A stretch of 64,000 nt of DNA from Ancylostoma caninum. Its lineage: Eukaryota; Nematoda; Chromadorea; Rhabditida; Ancylostomatidae. How positions within the stretch are numbered: position 1 is the first letter of the stretch; every line of letters starts with the position of its first letter. The position numbers and the translations under genes were made by a program. The DNA lies in contig JBAJFG010000421.1 of the NCBI GenBank assembly GCA_037903475.1, positions 124,001 to 188,000 of the forward strand. Reading direction: 5' to 3'. The notes beneath the pieces were generated by a model that was given only the letters and a program-made list of their open reading frames with translations, was not told where the DNA came from and did no database searches. Shown one piece after another: positions 24,107 through 36,001 of this stretch.

Positions 24107-24639
24107 CTATTGCAGTATGACGAAGTGGAGGAAGTGTGAATAGTAAACTTTGATCCACGACGTAACTTTTTTGCAAGCTCCGTAACTGTAAATAAATCAT
24201 TGTATTTTGCAGGAGCGACCATATATGTAGTTTATAAAAAGTTCGACTACAGCCATAAATTCATTATCGAAACACAGCCTGTTCGCAATCATAGGGTGAT
24301 AAGTTAACGAAAACTGACAAAAGTGTGCGAAAGAATAGCGAACTAATCCAATTAGTGGCTCAAAACGTTCCCTTCCCTGTTTTAGTTATATACCTGCACC
24401 TAATTAGGGTTAAGCAGACAGGTTTAGAGACTTGGTTCGGATGTTGATGACAGGTAAGAATTTTAGTGTTGGCTGACCAGACGGTGTGATTTCCGAGTAA
24501 TCTTCTCTTCGTTTCAGTAACGCGATTGGAACATGCGCGTTAATGCGGATTTGGAGAGCGAATAGTTCTTGTAAACAACACCGGGCTTTACCAGAGTTTT
24601 CAGCTGAAGAAGCAGGGACGAACTTCACTCTCTAACTCT

Positions 24640-27600
24640 GGCACATTTCACAAAGCTGGCACATACACATATTTTTCTATGCTATATACGCACCCAAACA
24701 AGATGCATAACAGTTCCACATGAAAACTTTTTATTCAAAACGACGGTGTCATTATTAACAGATCCAATACGAAAAAAACCAAGAATAATTGAATAAATAA
24801 ATAAGTAAATAAATTCCAAAGTTCTTCAATCATTAGCGAACCATGGAGAGAAATTTGAAATGCTGAAAAATTCCAAAATTCTAACTGCTACAAAGAGCTA
24901 CAGGGCATTCACCTCTGAGTAAACATCGCGTTGCAATACGCTCGCGAGCTGATCCATTCCAATAGATCCAATGCTCAGTTGAAAGGCTACGTTTTTAGCG
25001 GCTCGCACATAGCCTTTGTACTGGGTCCGCAATTGTACCGATGTTTACTCCATGACAAATGCCATATAGAAAGAAAAATGGGAAAAATTTCCCAGAGAAC
25101 AGCGAGGGCCGGACACCGAGGTGCTCACAAGAAGTTAATCTTTCGTGGTGAATTCGTAGTTATTTATTTTCTTTATACAATACACCTTGAGAGTGTGCAT
25201 GTAGCAGAAAAGATCATAGCCAGACCAATGTAACAAGGAGGATCTTCAGAGGCATTTCACTACTGAAAGTGTTGAGTGGCAGCGAAAAAGAAACACTACC
25301 AGAATATATATGAAATTCGTTGGTGATTGTGCGTAATCGGAAACCGTAAATGCAGCCTACCAATGTAGTGCGGGTGTGAATGGTGCTAAGGAAACCTTTC
25401 TGCGAGCGTTCGAGCATGCACAGAAAACTCAACCCAGGATTTTTGGCTGTTAGGTGTCCTCTACCCCTAACAATCCTCAGTTGGACCTACTCCTATGATG
25501 GCACGCACTGCATGGTCGGTTAAGGTCCTAAACTTGTAGGAGGGGTACACACGAAAGGGTAACACGGCGTAAGCTCGGAGTGATTAAAAGGAAGCGAATC
25601 GATGCAGCAGTTGAGAGGATTATTGAGAGACAGATGAATCCCTGGGAAAAATCCATGACATTTTTCATGTTTCTTATGTCACTTACTACCCCATACTCGC
25701 TGGAGTTTTGAGTTGAGTTGGATATGATGACTTAAGTCTTAACGAATGTTGCAGTTGCGTTGTAGACGATGTTGGTATGTTTCATGCTTGCGTTGCGTTA
25801 ATTGCGCACGGACATTGTTGTCAAATGTTATCGAATGAAACTGGTCGAAATTAAATGAAATAACTTCAAAAAAAAAAGCACCTGCTCACCATTCATTATG
25901 ATACGGCTGATGCTCAGGTGGTTCCGGAACTAATGCAGAGAGGTGACGCACTTGAGAACAGGGCAAATGTAACAGAATGGCAAGTAATCAGTAATGGGTA
26001 GGATTTTGTAGATTTGTTCTATGCTCTTTCCCGGAAGATGACTCAATTATTGCATGTAAAACATCTATGAAAAAAAAGGCTTTTTCTTTTCCTTCCTCAC
26101 CTACCACTACAGCCGCTCCTTCCAGTTCTCAGTTCTCGACAAATCGTTTCCTCCCTGTAAAATGAAGTCTGCAACGCTGCACACGAAACTGTTTGGAACG
26201 GAGATCCGGTAAATCAAAGAGCAGTTCTCGTGCATTCGAAGAAACGAAGAAATGCAGCCATATGGCCATTCGTAAGTCCAGTAAAGATGTCAGATTCAAT
26301 AGCTACATATATGTATACAGCATGAACGGTGGGAAATGGCCGCATTCAGGATAAAAAAAATAATGATTTTCTTCTTCTATTGGGAATGCGTAAACTGGCG
26401 CGTCGTTGAACAAAGGCTCAGCTGGTCCCGTCATCACATAGACGCACGAGCGACAGTCGTACGCCTTCAGTACAAATTGCCCTAAAGGGCAAAATGGAGT
26501 TGGGAGGGGGACCCACCAAAAGAGTTTTAATCAAAAAAAGGACCGCAGTGTTCACACTTCTGACTGGGATATTTACGTGCGTCAGTTTTAATAAAAAAAA
26601 AGAAATTCAGTGTCCACACTTCTGACTAGGATATTTATTTATTTATTTTGACGGGTGGACCACCAGACAGGTGTATGCGTCTCGACATGTAGGCCATCAT
26701 TATTTGTATAAATCTATTATTGGAATATGCTGCCAGTGTTTACCACATTAACACCTTTAGTCGATATCACAAATTCATTGAGTCTGTCTTTGAGATCTTC
26801 GTAGTATCTTTCTTAATAAAATGTAGCCTGGAGAATTCATCGAGTCTTCTTCTCTCAGCAGATATCCAAATAGAAGGTTCTCATTGCTCCAACGCAGTTT
26901 GTGTTTGATTTTTCAGCCTTTCATAGCCAAAAGCATGAATATCACATTTATTCCAACAAAGTTAGCAAGACAGTGCAGATATACATTTATTAAGGGATCA
27001 TTGCAGTTGGAACAGCATTCACATTAATGGTTTTCTTCTTCTATTGGAAATCCGCAATGAACCTGCAGAACAATCGTTTCCTTAGCGCATGCTCCTTGTC
27101 GCCACATCTGCCATCCTTCAGCTGAGCGTTCCGTGTTGTAGGTGTAAAATCTTAATGGGATCCTAATTTAATGGGATCTTAATGGGGTGTAAAATCTTAG
27201 TTGCTATGGGAAAAATAAATAGGATAAACATATCAACAAATAATTACAAATGTTGCAGTATAAACATGAGTTATTCATTGATAAACAATTAGTTGCAGTG
27301 GGTATAATACGCCGGAAAATCAATCAAAAACCCATAAAAGAAAGATTTAGAGCTGAAATTCATAAGACGATCACCAAACAATCCTATGATGGTTAGCATT
27401 ACTTGGCATCTCATAGACTAGTTAAACTCAAGAGACTCAGAACGTTAAAGTTGGTCTACCAGCCCGGTTCATGAATCCTAGCCCAGTCACTTGCAGATCA
27501 CCTATATATTTCACGGTACTCAAGCACTCAAAATTCGAATCATCCATAGTTATATCCTTATTTTCTCGCAAAATATCTGATAGAGCAATAAATCCTCTCA
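24640..27600. other. no confident gene; tandem duplication at 26524-26640
   Basis: The open frames here are short and motif-free. A roughly 60-base unit (GTTTTAAT…A-run…TTCACACTTCTGACTGGGATATTTA) is present twice in tandem at about 26524-26640, with a few differences. AT-rich simple sequence is scattered near 24790-24810 and 25868. Confidence 0.4.
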
Positions 27601-27637
27601 GAATGTGTAATTTAACCGCAATTGCAGAATGCTCACC

Positions 27638-28695
27638 TTATACATCGCCTGTTTGTCGTTGGACTTTTCGAAATAACCGAATCTCGATCTGCTCCTTCAC
27701 AGCTGATGTCGCAGCTGTGACGGGAATCCGCTGAACCGGTTTCTCATTACTGACTGAGGCAAAAAGAAAGTTGTACAGAAAACATTGGCGCTCACCATCT
27801 AAGGAACACGTTGCTGGTTTAAACGTATCGTTTCGGATAGCTAATTGACAGTCGTCCACGTCACATTTCAAGGTGCGCTCTTCTGCAATATGTAGCGACG
27901 GTTGAGTACGCATATTTAAGATGATGCTGCACTAGACGATTTTATTTATTTTATTTCATTTTCATACATCTAAAAACGTGATAACAACAAAGGAAGAAGA
28001 AGAAAGAACATAAAATGCAACTAGGATTACAACAGAGCAAATTGATGTACGAATTGGGCACTGAGTGCTGGACTCTCCTAGCCAGCCAGTTCAACGAATG
28101 CTCTAATAAGTGCGCTTTTCGAACCCAAATGTCTTATGATCCGCTCCCCTGTTGGTGCCGAGCAAGATATAGCACTTTGAATGAGCCCAGTAAAGCCCAG
28201 TACGAAAGCCAGAAGCAGTACCCACATCAGCCGGCTATGATGCCCTTAGCGCCACCGAAGGGGTCATGTCTAGAATATCAAGCAATGGGATAAAGAGGCG
28301 GAGATGTTATGTTTGAATTGATAAAAAAAACTTGGTTCGGTTATGTTTCCGTTTCTACTGGCAATAGCTAGATCTGCAACTTGCCAAGGGTATAATCGTT
28401 GAACTTCTTGAGCAGTTATTGGAGCTATTTTATTAAAAGTAATTTGAGGATACGATAAGGTGTAACACGTAACCATGCCGGTTTTTTCACCAAAGCCTAA
28501 TTACAGATCCATTAATTTGTAACTTATCTTAATATTATACATACATAGTGCATGTTTTCATAAACTTGTTGACGCGGCATGCATACCTTTACGGTGTATA
28601 AAACAAATAAGTAAGCATAAACTAAATATCCTACCCCATCGAACCACAGCCGAGGAGAAAACAATCAGAACAGCTACGACAACAGCTCGCAACAT
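27638..28695 (-). CDS. small secreted protein, three exons (87 aa)
   Basis: Exons 28635-28695, 27796-27882 and 27638-27753 join in phase (1, 1) to an 87-residue protein ending with TAA at 27638-27640. The N-terminus MLRAVVVAVLIVFSSA is a clear signal peptide. The mature part starts near WEERTLKCDVDDCQL and has three Cys in its first third (KCDVDDC…ATC), then a region ending RLFRKVQRQTGDV. An alternative upstream ATG at 28746 would add 17 residues before the hydrophobic core. A GTATAAG and a strong GTGAGC donor overlap and follow the stop, so splicing on to another exon is possible. No family is recognised. Confidence 0.55.
28078..28227 (-). CDS. nested ORF with signal peptide (49 aa), possible alternative first exon
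   Basis: It lies inside intron 1 of the small secreted-protein gene on the same strand. ATG at 28227-28225 opens MWVLLLAFVLGFTGLIQS, a strong signal peptide, followed by SCSAPTGERIIRHLG and a stop at 28078-28080. A weak GTTCGA donor after HLG would leave phase 1, the phase needed to join the exon at 27882. It could therefore be an alternative first exon, a separate small peptide, or chance. Confidence 0.3.
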   Translation of the reverse strand: MWVLLLAFVLGFTGLIQSAISCSAPTGERIIRHLGSKSALIRAFVELAG

Positions 28696-28976
28696 TACAA
28701 GGCCCAGAAGTGATGAGTCATCCGACGAAACATGCTTGACCCACATAGATAATAAACCTCTATGGGGTCATATAAACTGGAAGTTCTTCACGAAATTGGC
28801 GGAGAATAGTCAGTATTAACTGCCTTCCATAACATTGCTGTTCTAATCTAATCGTTTGCATGAAATCCAAAAAAGAAGTTCTATCTAGAATTCGAAAAGA
28901 ATATGTGTGACGTTTTGTAATTTAGTTGATTTTGTAAGCTTCAAGCGAGGTTAGCAACTAGTTTATTTCGGCTTAC

Positions 28977-29000
28977 GTTTCGGCAAATCGCCGTCGTCAG
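28977..29000 (-). ncRNA. hammerhead-ribozyme-like core motif (weak)
   Basis: On the minus strand the order is CTGACGA, a hairpin CGGC-GATTT-GCCG, then GAAACG. This resembles the CUGANGA/stem II/GAAA core of the small hammerhead ribozymes carried by Penelope-like elements. Flanks (AGGCT and AGCC, then GAAAT/ATTTC) can pair into a closing stem. I could not identify a convincing stem III or cleavage site, so function is doubtful. Confidence 0.25.
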
Positions 29001-29636
29001 AGCCTGAAATAGTGAATTGTAAATTGTAATTAATAAATAATGTAATTAATTAACTCAACTCAATTGTCAATTCAATTTTTTTTCTATTGTCAAAACGTCA
29101 CAATTGGAAAAAATTTCAATTGTGACGTTTTCGTTTGTTGAAGTTTCCACACAGCGTAAAGAAGCTCCAGCAACAAGTTTTCCTCAGGTCGCAAATCAAA
29201 TGAGGCCCCTCTGAAAAAATATGTAACATTTCAAGCCTCTTCTGGAAGTGAAAGAGCCAAAATAGGCACAAATCTGCAAAAAAAATTCAAGCCCAAATAT
29301 GCAGGTCGAACTATGATCGAGGAAATGTAGAGAGCACATTACTGAAAAGCAAAGGTTTCCACGGCGGAGACTATACTGAAAATGTGGTCAAATTCAGAAG
29401 TTTTAACACAACAAAAAAATTGTGAGATATGTAGTTTGGGCGAAATTTTACTCTCGAAAAGAAATTGATTTTGCAACAAAAGAACGAAAAGAAATTGATT
29501 TTGTGTTCTACGTTGAGACTGCTCCGCTGGTTATCTTCACCCAACAAGGGTTCACTCTTCTCTGAATACGACAGCAGACAAAGAATGGTTATCCGAAAAA
29601 CAACTTGGCTATGTCTGAGTTCTGATAGCAGACTCC

Positions 29637-29644
29637 TATAAAAG
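29637..29644 (+). promoter_or_regulatory. TATA box
   Basis: TATAAAAG lies 56 bases (start to start) before the ATG at 29693. The two paralogous genes have TATATAAG at 53 bases before their ATGs, which supports a conserved core promoter. Confidence 0.6.
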
Positions 29645-29692
29645 CGTTGGCTGAGGTAGCGGTCAGTCCCACTGTAACTTCTTCAACTCACA

Positions 29693-29833
29693 ATGGGAGC
29701 ACTTTTCTCGTTATTCAGTGAAGAAGGAAAGGTAACGTTCACGTGGAACACCTCATTCATACTTTGGTCTTTGAACTGTCGTTATTTTCAGGAGGAAGAG
29801 CGGAAATCACCGCATGAAGAAACTGAACCGAAG
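29693..29833 (+). CDS. orphan first exons of the Lys-rich repeat family
   Basis: Exon 29693-29731 encodes MGALFSLFSEEGK (13 codons, phase 0 out). Exon 29792-29833 encodes EEERKSPHEETEPK (phase 0 both sides). The arrangement mirrors exons 1-2 of the gene at 38639 (MGAFLGREADEAK, then SDEKSP…). No third repeat exon follows before the next promoter at 31340. These exons may splice in phase to the large exon at 31679, acting as an alternative start, or may be a duplicate that lost its body. MG…S6 fits an N-myristoylation signal, an inference only. Confidence 0.5.
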
Positions 29834-29963
29834 GTATGCGCAAAGTTGCAAGGCTCAAATTCGCTAAATTGCGCTTAACTTTCATAGGGAGATCGCATCT
29901 TGTGCCACAGAACACAACTTTCGCCCAGAGATACATACCTCACACCACTTTCGATATGAGGGC

Positions 29964-30204
29964 AACTTATGCTTGATGCGTGCTTCGTTCACACGCCATG
30001 CACACGCAGCCATTTGCGAAAGATATACCGTGGAGTCCGAAATGTACATTCTCAGTGAGAATCCTTCGTAGAGGACGAGGAGGCGTAGACGAACGTCTCT
30101 CCTACGCTTGGACTGGTAATGGGCTTACCCTTATATTATCATCATACAGACGCACGCACGTCAAAGACACGCACGTCAAACGCACGCATCCAGTAGTATA
30201 AATG
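29964..30204. mobile_element. MITE of an ACTTATGCTTGATGCGTGC family
   Basis: The left end ACTTATGCTTGATGCGTGC and the reverse complement of the right end (ATTTATACTACTGGATGCG) are related inverted repeats. The interior TGTACATTCTCAGTGAGAATC is shared with the copy at 61662-61876 and is rich in ACGCACGC/GCGTGCGT. There is no reading frame. It separates the orphan exons at 29693 from the next promoter. Confidence 0.5.
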
Positions 30205-31339
30205 GAAGGTAGCAACATTGCACCCAACGAGGGGAGATTTTAGCTATTTTGGACCAAGGTCAGAATGAATCTTCGCTTTGCCTGCTCGGAATGAGCTGGC
30301 TGCTTCCCATGACGGAAGCGAAAGCGATCGTCAAGAAATGTCGTCTTCTCATGTACTCCCCTCAAAGGTATTCGCAATCCCCTTACTTCCTTTTTTGAGC
30401 CTCTTTTCCCGGAGGTGAAGCGATATTGTGAACAATAGCGCTTCAGGTAGAGATTTGGAGATATTCCTAGATGCTGTGACCTAATTTGTAGACCTATGAA
30501 TGCGTCTGTGATCTCAACCGAAAATGTGATAACTGCTTTAAAGGAAGTGTCTCACCTCAGGGACAAAGTTCGTCAGTCGAAAGAATGCGAGCCGCTGAGC
30601 ACAACGATGTACTTTGTTTTTCCTAGAAACGTCGAAAACCCCATAAGTTACGGGTTTCTTTGGCCGAGAATTTCGAAATTCTCGGCCAGCGGACGAGAGA
30701 GTTCATTCCGCAGTAAGAGCTTACTGAGGGTGCGGCATGGTTTTTCAACACGGAAACGTTTGTTTGTTTGATAATAGCTGCTGCTGAGAAGTTCATTTTA
30801 AGGTGCAATCTCAGCTTCTCAGCTCCGCTTTTGCTAGCTACGTAGCAAGAAAACTCGTCCGCTCCTGTATCCAATTTTGCCTCAAAAGTAGGGGTTTTTG
30901 AAGGTGTTTTCTGACATCAAGCACATCATTGGAATCAGCGCTCCGAGCTGGACCTGAATCTGTGAATATCTCGGCACTCAACATGAGTTGAGACACTGCC
31001 TTTAAGCCGAGGTTTCCTGCGTGCTGCCATCGTGTAGTTCGGATAGGAGGAGGCGACTAGAGGGTTGTACAGCATTAATTATGATGAAGAAGACTACTGC
31101 AATTGGTCGACCCCCCCCCCCACCCAAATGACCAATCGTAGCGACCGGGGGCACCGCCCCTTTTAGATATGACACAATGCACCACAATGGTCCCATGTGT
31201 ACGTACCTAGTCGGATCCCGAAAAGAAACCGTAAACTTCCACCAACCGAACTCTTGCTACCGCTTCAAACGTTCTTTTACCAAGAAATGGAGAAAGAGCA
31301 CGATCAGTGATGAAAGGGAAATATATAAGCATATCTCCA

Positions 31340-31347
31340 TATATAAG
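31340..31347 (+). promoter_or_regulatory. TATA box (a second copy is at 31322)
   Basis: TATATAAGCG is 53 bases before the ATG at 31393, exactly the spacing seen at 38586 before 38639. An additional TATATAAGC lies at 31322-31330. Confidence 0.65.
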
Positions 31348-31392
31348 CGTGGCTCATGGTGAGCCGACCCATTCTGCCTCCTCCACTCGGCA

Positions 31393-33524
31393 ATGGGCGG
31401 AATTATTGGTAAAGAGGCCTCCGCAGACGGAGTTAAGGTACTTCTTAGACTCTAGATGTGCCTAGAAATCCAGTGGAAGGAGAACTGTGATGTTTCGAAC
31501 GGCCACAAGGGAGCACCCGCCCACAGAAGCCAGTTGGCCAGCCAGCTTCCGCACGTGCTTGACCTGCGTTTTTCGGCTTTAGTGCTTGTAGTTGATGGCC
31601 AGTTCCACTGAATTTTAACATCATCAATGGATTCATCTAAATTCAATCTATATTTAAAAATTAACTTGTGCTTTTCAGTCTCCCGTCGAGAGCGCCCCGT
31701 CAGAAGTACTGCAGCCTCTTCCCATTCCTCCTAATGAACTAACCTCAGCGCCGCCTGCTCCACCAAAATTTGAACCACCTCGTCCGGAATCTCCGGTACC
31801 AACGCCCGTAGCACCCGCAGGTGCCCCAGCGGCAATGCAACCCACTCCCATAGAGCTAGAAGAGGTGAAGACCGCCCAGGAATTGGAGCCAGCTCCCAAG
31901 AAGAAGACACCTCCAGCGGAAGCAAAAGCGCCAGCACCAGTGGCTGAGCCACCTCCTCTTGGAGAAGAGAAGAAAGAAGTTTTGGTGCAGGGTACCCAGG
32001 AACCAGTTATTTCTGAACCAACAAAAGAACCTGAGAAAGAAGTTCCTAAAGTAGAAGCGTCCGCAGCAGCGCCAGCGCCTGAGCCCTCTCCCCCTCCTGC
32101 AGAAGAGAAAAAAGAATTCCTGGTGCAGGGAACCCAAGAACCAGTCATTCAGCCTCCAAAGGCGGAAGCACCGGCAACTGTGCCTGAGCCGGGTGCTCGT
32201 CTAGCAGAGGAGAAAAAGGAACTTGTCGTGCAAGGGACTCAGGAACCAGTCATTGAATCTCCAAAAGTAGAAGCCCCAGCACCTATAGCTGAGCCAGCTC
32301 TTCCTCCAGCAGAGCATAAGAGAGACATTCCAGTGCAAGGAACCCAGGAACCAGTCATTGAACCTCCGAAAGCGGAAGCGCCACAACCAGTACCTGCGCC
32401 GATTGTTCCTCCTGCAGAAGAGAAAAAAGAATTTCTGGTGCACGGAACTCAGGAAGCGGTTATTCCTGAAGCACAGAAAGTGGCACCACCGGCACCTCCT
32501 GCACCCGTTCCTGCTCCAAAGCCTCCTGTACAAGAAGAGAAGCCTATATCAATCACAGCAAGGTCACCGAGAATTCTCCCCCGGCCGAAACCTGCAGCAC
32601 CACCTGGTGCTCCCATAGAAAAAACGCAAGAACATCCAGAAGAAATGGCAGCACCCAAGCGAGCAGCACCACCTGTTCCCGCGAAACTTTCGAAGAAGGA
32701 GATCGAAAAAACGCAGGAGCTCCATGAAGAGAGAAAAGGTGCAGCTGTAGTGGCTGCTAAACAGCCACCGCCTTCTCGACCGGTTGTTGTACCTGCGCAT
32801 GCTCCTCCAATCACCCCACCCCCTCCCGGACAACCAGCCGTGACGGCTCCGACTGTTGCTCCTTTTGCTCCGCCGCCACCGAAACCCACAATTGTAGCTC
32901 CTGGAAAGAAGCCTGCTCCTCCTTCTCCAGCCGTGAAAGCGCAACCCCTCGCAATACCGAAGAAGGTTTCTGCACCTACCAAGAAGACTTCCGCCGAGAA
33001 GTTGGCCTCACCTGAGAAAAGGCGCTCGACGGGCAAGTTGACTAGTCCTGATAGGAAAGGATCCGCCGAGAAGGTCGTCACGGCAAAGAGAAAATCGGCA
33101 GAGAAAGTTGTAACGCCTGAGAAGAAGAAACCCGCTCTCCCAGGGAAGAAATCGTCACCTGAAAGAAAATCAACTGAAAAAATCAAACCAGTCAGTGCCG
33201 TAGCTTCTGCTTTGGCTGGTCAGAAAAAGAAGAAGAAAGAGAAATCCCTGAAACCAGTTGTTGAGAAGGAATCATCGCAAACGAAGACCGCTATCTTGAT
33301 AAAGTCTTCTTCTTCTCAGACTGGAAAAAAGAGTAGTGAGTCGTTAACAAGGTCCACGGGAAAGTCACCTGATAAGAAATCGGGTGGAGGAAAGCCTAGA
33401 AAAGGGTCCTTGATGTTAAAGCCAGTCGAACCAAAGGTATAACAATGTTTTTTATTGCTTGAAAATAGAAGAAATGATACAAGGATGTTTTCAGAAGTCG
33501 AAAGAAAAAGTGAGGCGCAAATAA
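31393..33524 (+). CDS. Lys/Pro/Ala-rich repeat protein, gene B (610 aa)
   Basis: Exons 31393-31437 (MGGIIGKEASADGVK), 31679-33436 and 33495-33524 read in phase to 611 codons with TAA. The large exon starts SPVESAPS. It then has five copies of a unit built on EEKKEFLVQGTQEPVI and PKAEAPAP: units start at 31964, 32102, 32207, 32312 and 32417, the last three intervals being exactly 105 nt (35 aa). Two IEKTQE motifs and a Pro-rich stretch follow. The end is Lys-rich with KGSAEKVV/KRKSAEKVV repeats, and the last exon adds KSKEKVRRK. There is no signal peptide or membrane segment; it is probably disordered. It is a paralogue of the gene at 38639 (same exon plan, KTQ motif, SAEKV repeats, KSK tail). 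Function unknown. KSP/SAEK-type repeats suggest possible phosphorylation, an inference. Confidence 0.85.
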
Positions 33525-33599
33525 CGTGATGGTTTTGAAGATTTTTATGTGCTGGCAATGGTCAGTAGACGATTTTTGCAAGGATGCAACAAGCAATTT

Positions 33600-33791
33600 G
33601 TGTGCAAATATGATGCATAGTGAATTTCAGGCGCATCGCAACATTTCAAAAACTCTGGCGTTTATGATTTTCCACTTGTGTTACAACTTGTCTGTCGTTG
33701 TGATTCGCATATTTCTGACGTCAAACACGATGTTTAGTCTCGATTTACAGATTATGTATATCCAGCTCACCATCTCGTTCGGGTCAATAAA
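33600..33791 (+). promoter_or_regulatory. 3' noncoding block of gene B with AATAAA
   Basis: AATAAA at 33786-33791. The block from about 33625 (TTTCAGGCGC…, …CTCGATTTACAGATTATGTA…, AATAAA) is similar to sequence at about 39870-40065 after the paralogue. The duplication therefore included the 3' region, or this region is under constraint. Confidence 0.5.
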
Positions 33792-33799
33792 GCGTCACT

Positions 33800-34740
33800 A
33801 ACATTTATCGTTCTGTACATTAGAAAATACAACGAAAATAATGCATGAAGATTTTAAAAGATTAGAAAAAAAACAAGAACAGATCTTCAACAGAAAAAAA
33901 CCAAATTTTACATAAGGGGAAGATGAGTTCATCGAGCTTGAACAAAGCTTGAACAAAACAAAATATACTCAGAGTTGAACGTGGGGATATACTCAGAGTT
34001 GAACGCCCTCTTTGCTTTTCATCGGCATTCCCCATGCAATCTAACCGAGAATTTCGATTCCAGCTTTTAATCTAGGGCCGTTCCAGAGTGAATGTGTGCG
34101 CACATTATACGTGCGCTTATATTACAATGAACTGAAGACTGGGCGGTTACGTAGCTCTGACGGAGCGCAAAAGAGACGCGTCTGAGAAGTCACGGTTTCT
34201 CGGGGTCGCGCGATTTCTCACCTTTGTTGTGTATCCAACATATTTGAACGTGGGAGGGAAAATACAGCGGGTATATACCCGTTCCCAATGGCTTTTATCC
34301 ACTTGTATCTAATGTAATTCATCCGTCTAAATGTTCGTTTGTTGGCGCAAGTGCGGTGTCTCGGTCAGAGACAACGCGAAATGAAGATGGAATAGATCGT
34401 GGATCGTTATCAAGTGGGAATCAACCGGAAAAAAATATCCTGCAGTGAAGCAAATGGATTCGCACATCTGCCAATATCTTTTTATTGGATAGGAGTTTGG
34501 AACACACCAATATTTCCATTAGAGCGCGTTTATCCAACTGGACAAGATACTGGATACTAGGACTCATGAAACGCTAAGCAAGAAAACTGACAGTTTGCTG
34601 GACTTCTTATAGATTAGGTAATGCTAATTAGGATATGAAGGTCAAGTATCCTGGTTTCGGTCAGTTTTGCGCTCATGAATCCAAGCCCAGATGGTGGTTA
34701 CCTGTCTCCATAAAAATCCAGAGCTGAGTAATGAATTCCG
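33800..34740. other. intergenic, nothing supported
   Basis: No coding frame of note. It contains a short direct repeat (GATATACTCAGAGTTGAACG twice near 33962-34005) and AT-rich filler. Confidence 0.4.
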
Positions 34741-34764
34741 AAGAATGCACGGAACACTATAGGC

Positions 34765-34920
34765 GTTGTCGCGCACACGAGCGCTGGTCCGATGCCATCC
34801 TCAGCCTAGGTGAACGTCCAGGGTTCAACCCATGGCTGGTGAACTGATTCCAGAAGACTCATGAAGCATGAGCTCTGACTTTGTGCATCAGGGCCGGTAG
34901 TAATCCACCCCGCAAGTTGG
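34765..34920 (+). repeat. tRNA-derived SINE-like copy
   Basis: A B-box-like GGTTCAACCC at 34822-34831 is followed by a body (CTGGTGAACTGATTCCAGAAG…ATGAAGCATGAGCTCTGACTT…CCCCGCAAGT). This aligns with the body of the better-preserved copy at 55711-55995. It includes GGCCGGTAGTAATCCACCCC, also present inverted at about 37910-37937. Confidence 0.5.
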
Positions 34921-35541
34921 TATCAATGTTGCCACCATGACGGCAACACTGCCTATAAGATGGCAACTGGATGCGAAGTTGGTGTGAGATGCGGCATTCC
35001 GTTATGGCTGCAAAACTTAGCGGCGCTCACAATATCGAACCCCACTACACCGCGATCACAAACAAGCGACTGAAGCGCTTAACCACGTCGACACATTGGC
35101 ACGTGAGATTGAATCTCAACACAAATCTCAACCAGATCAAATTTTTGATTGATTTTTGGTATCTCTTCTCACAACAGTGTGTATGGTATTGGTAGAGACG
35201 CAGAAATCAACTGCTATTGTATTCAAGTATGTTCATTTCTCCATATTATCTATTGATTTTACTCCGATTCCCTATCTAGTTTGAGGTCTCTTTGTGCCAT
35301 CAGGTTAATCTTTGTTCTCGCTAACCCTTGGCAGCATTATCGTTGGTGTCCATTAACAATACAATATAGTCGGGTGAATCCCCTCGATCTCTGCAAAGTG
35401 CTCCACCGTGTGACCTACAGGCAGCGGTGCGAGCAGCTGAGTGGATCGATGCTCCACCTCCCATCACTCCCAAAAAAACGTTCATTTAAATACATAAAAA
35501 TGGAAGAGAACAAATAAACCAGTAACAATGTATGAGAGATA

Positions 35542-35868
35542 ATGGAAACAAGCGCTTATAATCGGAATTTTTTTCAGAATACTGAGAAAAACTGGAAAAA
35601 GCGGCGGTATAAACCCAGCTGCTGCGAAATGCGGCAGCCGATTATCAACTCAGCTGATCGGTCGGACAAAACGAGAGCTTTGAGGAACATGGCTAGCAAT
35701 GAGATCATATCTTTGGAAGGATTACAGGGGAATGCTGTCTATAGGTTTAAGGGGAACAAAATCAACCAGATAACACAAGAAAAGACTCTAAACGAAACTC
35801 TGGCAAAAATTGATTGTTCACACGAAATAGTGCGTGAGCGACGCCACTTTGGTCGTGACCACGGTTGA
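35542..35868 (+). other. 108-codon open frame, unknown
   Basis: A plus-strand frame with hydrophilic composition (ADRSDKTRALRNMASNEI, GLQGNAVYRFKGNKINQI). No motif, no signal peptide and no splice partners were found. Its 3' end runs into a palindrome-rich repeat region, so it may belong to a transposable element. Confidence 0.2.
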
Positions 35869-35890
35869 AGTTCCCGACCAGGTACGACCT

Positions 35891-36001
35891 CGGACATGCC
35901 CTAGGGCATGTCCGACCGGCCGACGGGGAAACCTTTCTCCTTACACACTCTCTCTTCGCGCTCGCCTGCTGCCACCTACGTTGCCACCTTAAGGTGGCAA
36001 C
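35891..36001. repeat. two perfect palindromes in a repeat-rich segment
   Basis: A 24-bp perfect palindrome (CGGACATGCCCT/AGGGCATGTCCG) lies at 35891-35914 and a 22-bp perfect palindrome (GTTGCCACCTT/AAGGTGGCAAC) at 35980-36001. The GTTGCCACC motif also appears near 34930 and 37895, so these may be pieces of one repeat family. Confidence 0.6.

Noticed and set aside
24410..24628. 72-codon minus frame (…ALLKRREDYSEITPSGQP…)
   Set aside because: Protein-like in part, but no phased partner exon, start or motif could be found; kept out of the annotation.
31675..33186. Long minus-strand open frames (up to 245 codons) opposite gene B
   Set aside because: They are shadows of the low-complexity Lys/Pro/Ala codons on the plus strand: Gly/Ser/Phe-rich, with no splice or start signals and no paralogue logic.
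33526..33801. 91-codon plus frame after gene B
   Set aside because: Lies in the 3' noncoding block up to AATAAA, and the matching region after gene C is not open.
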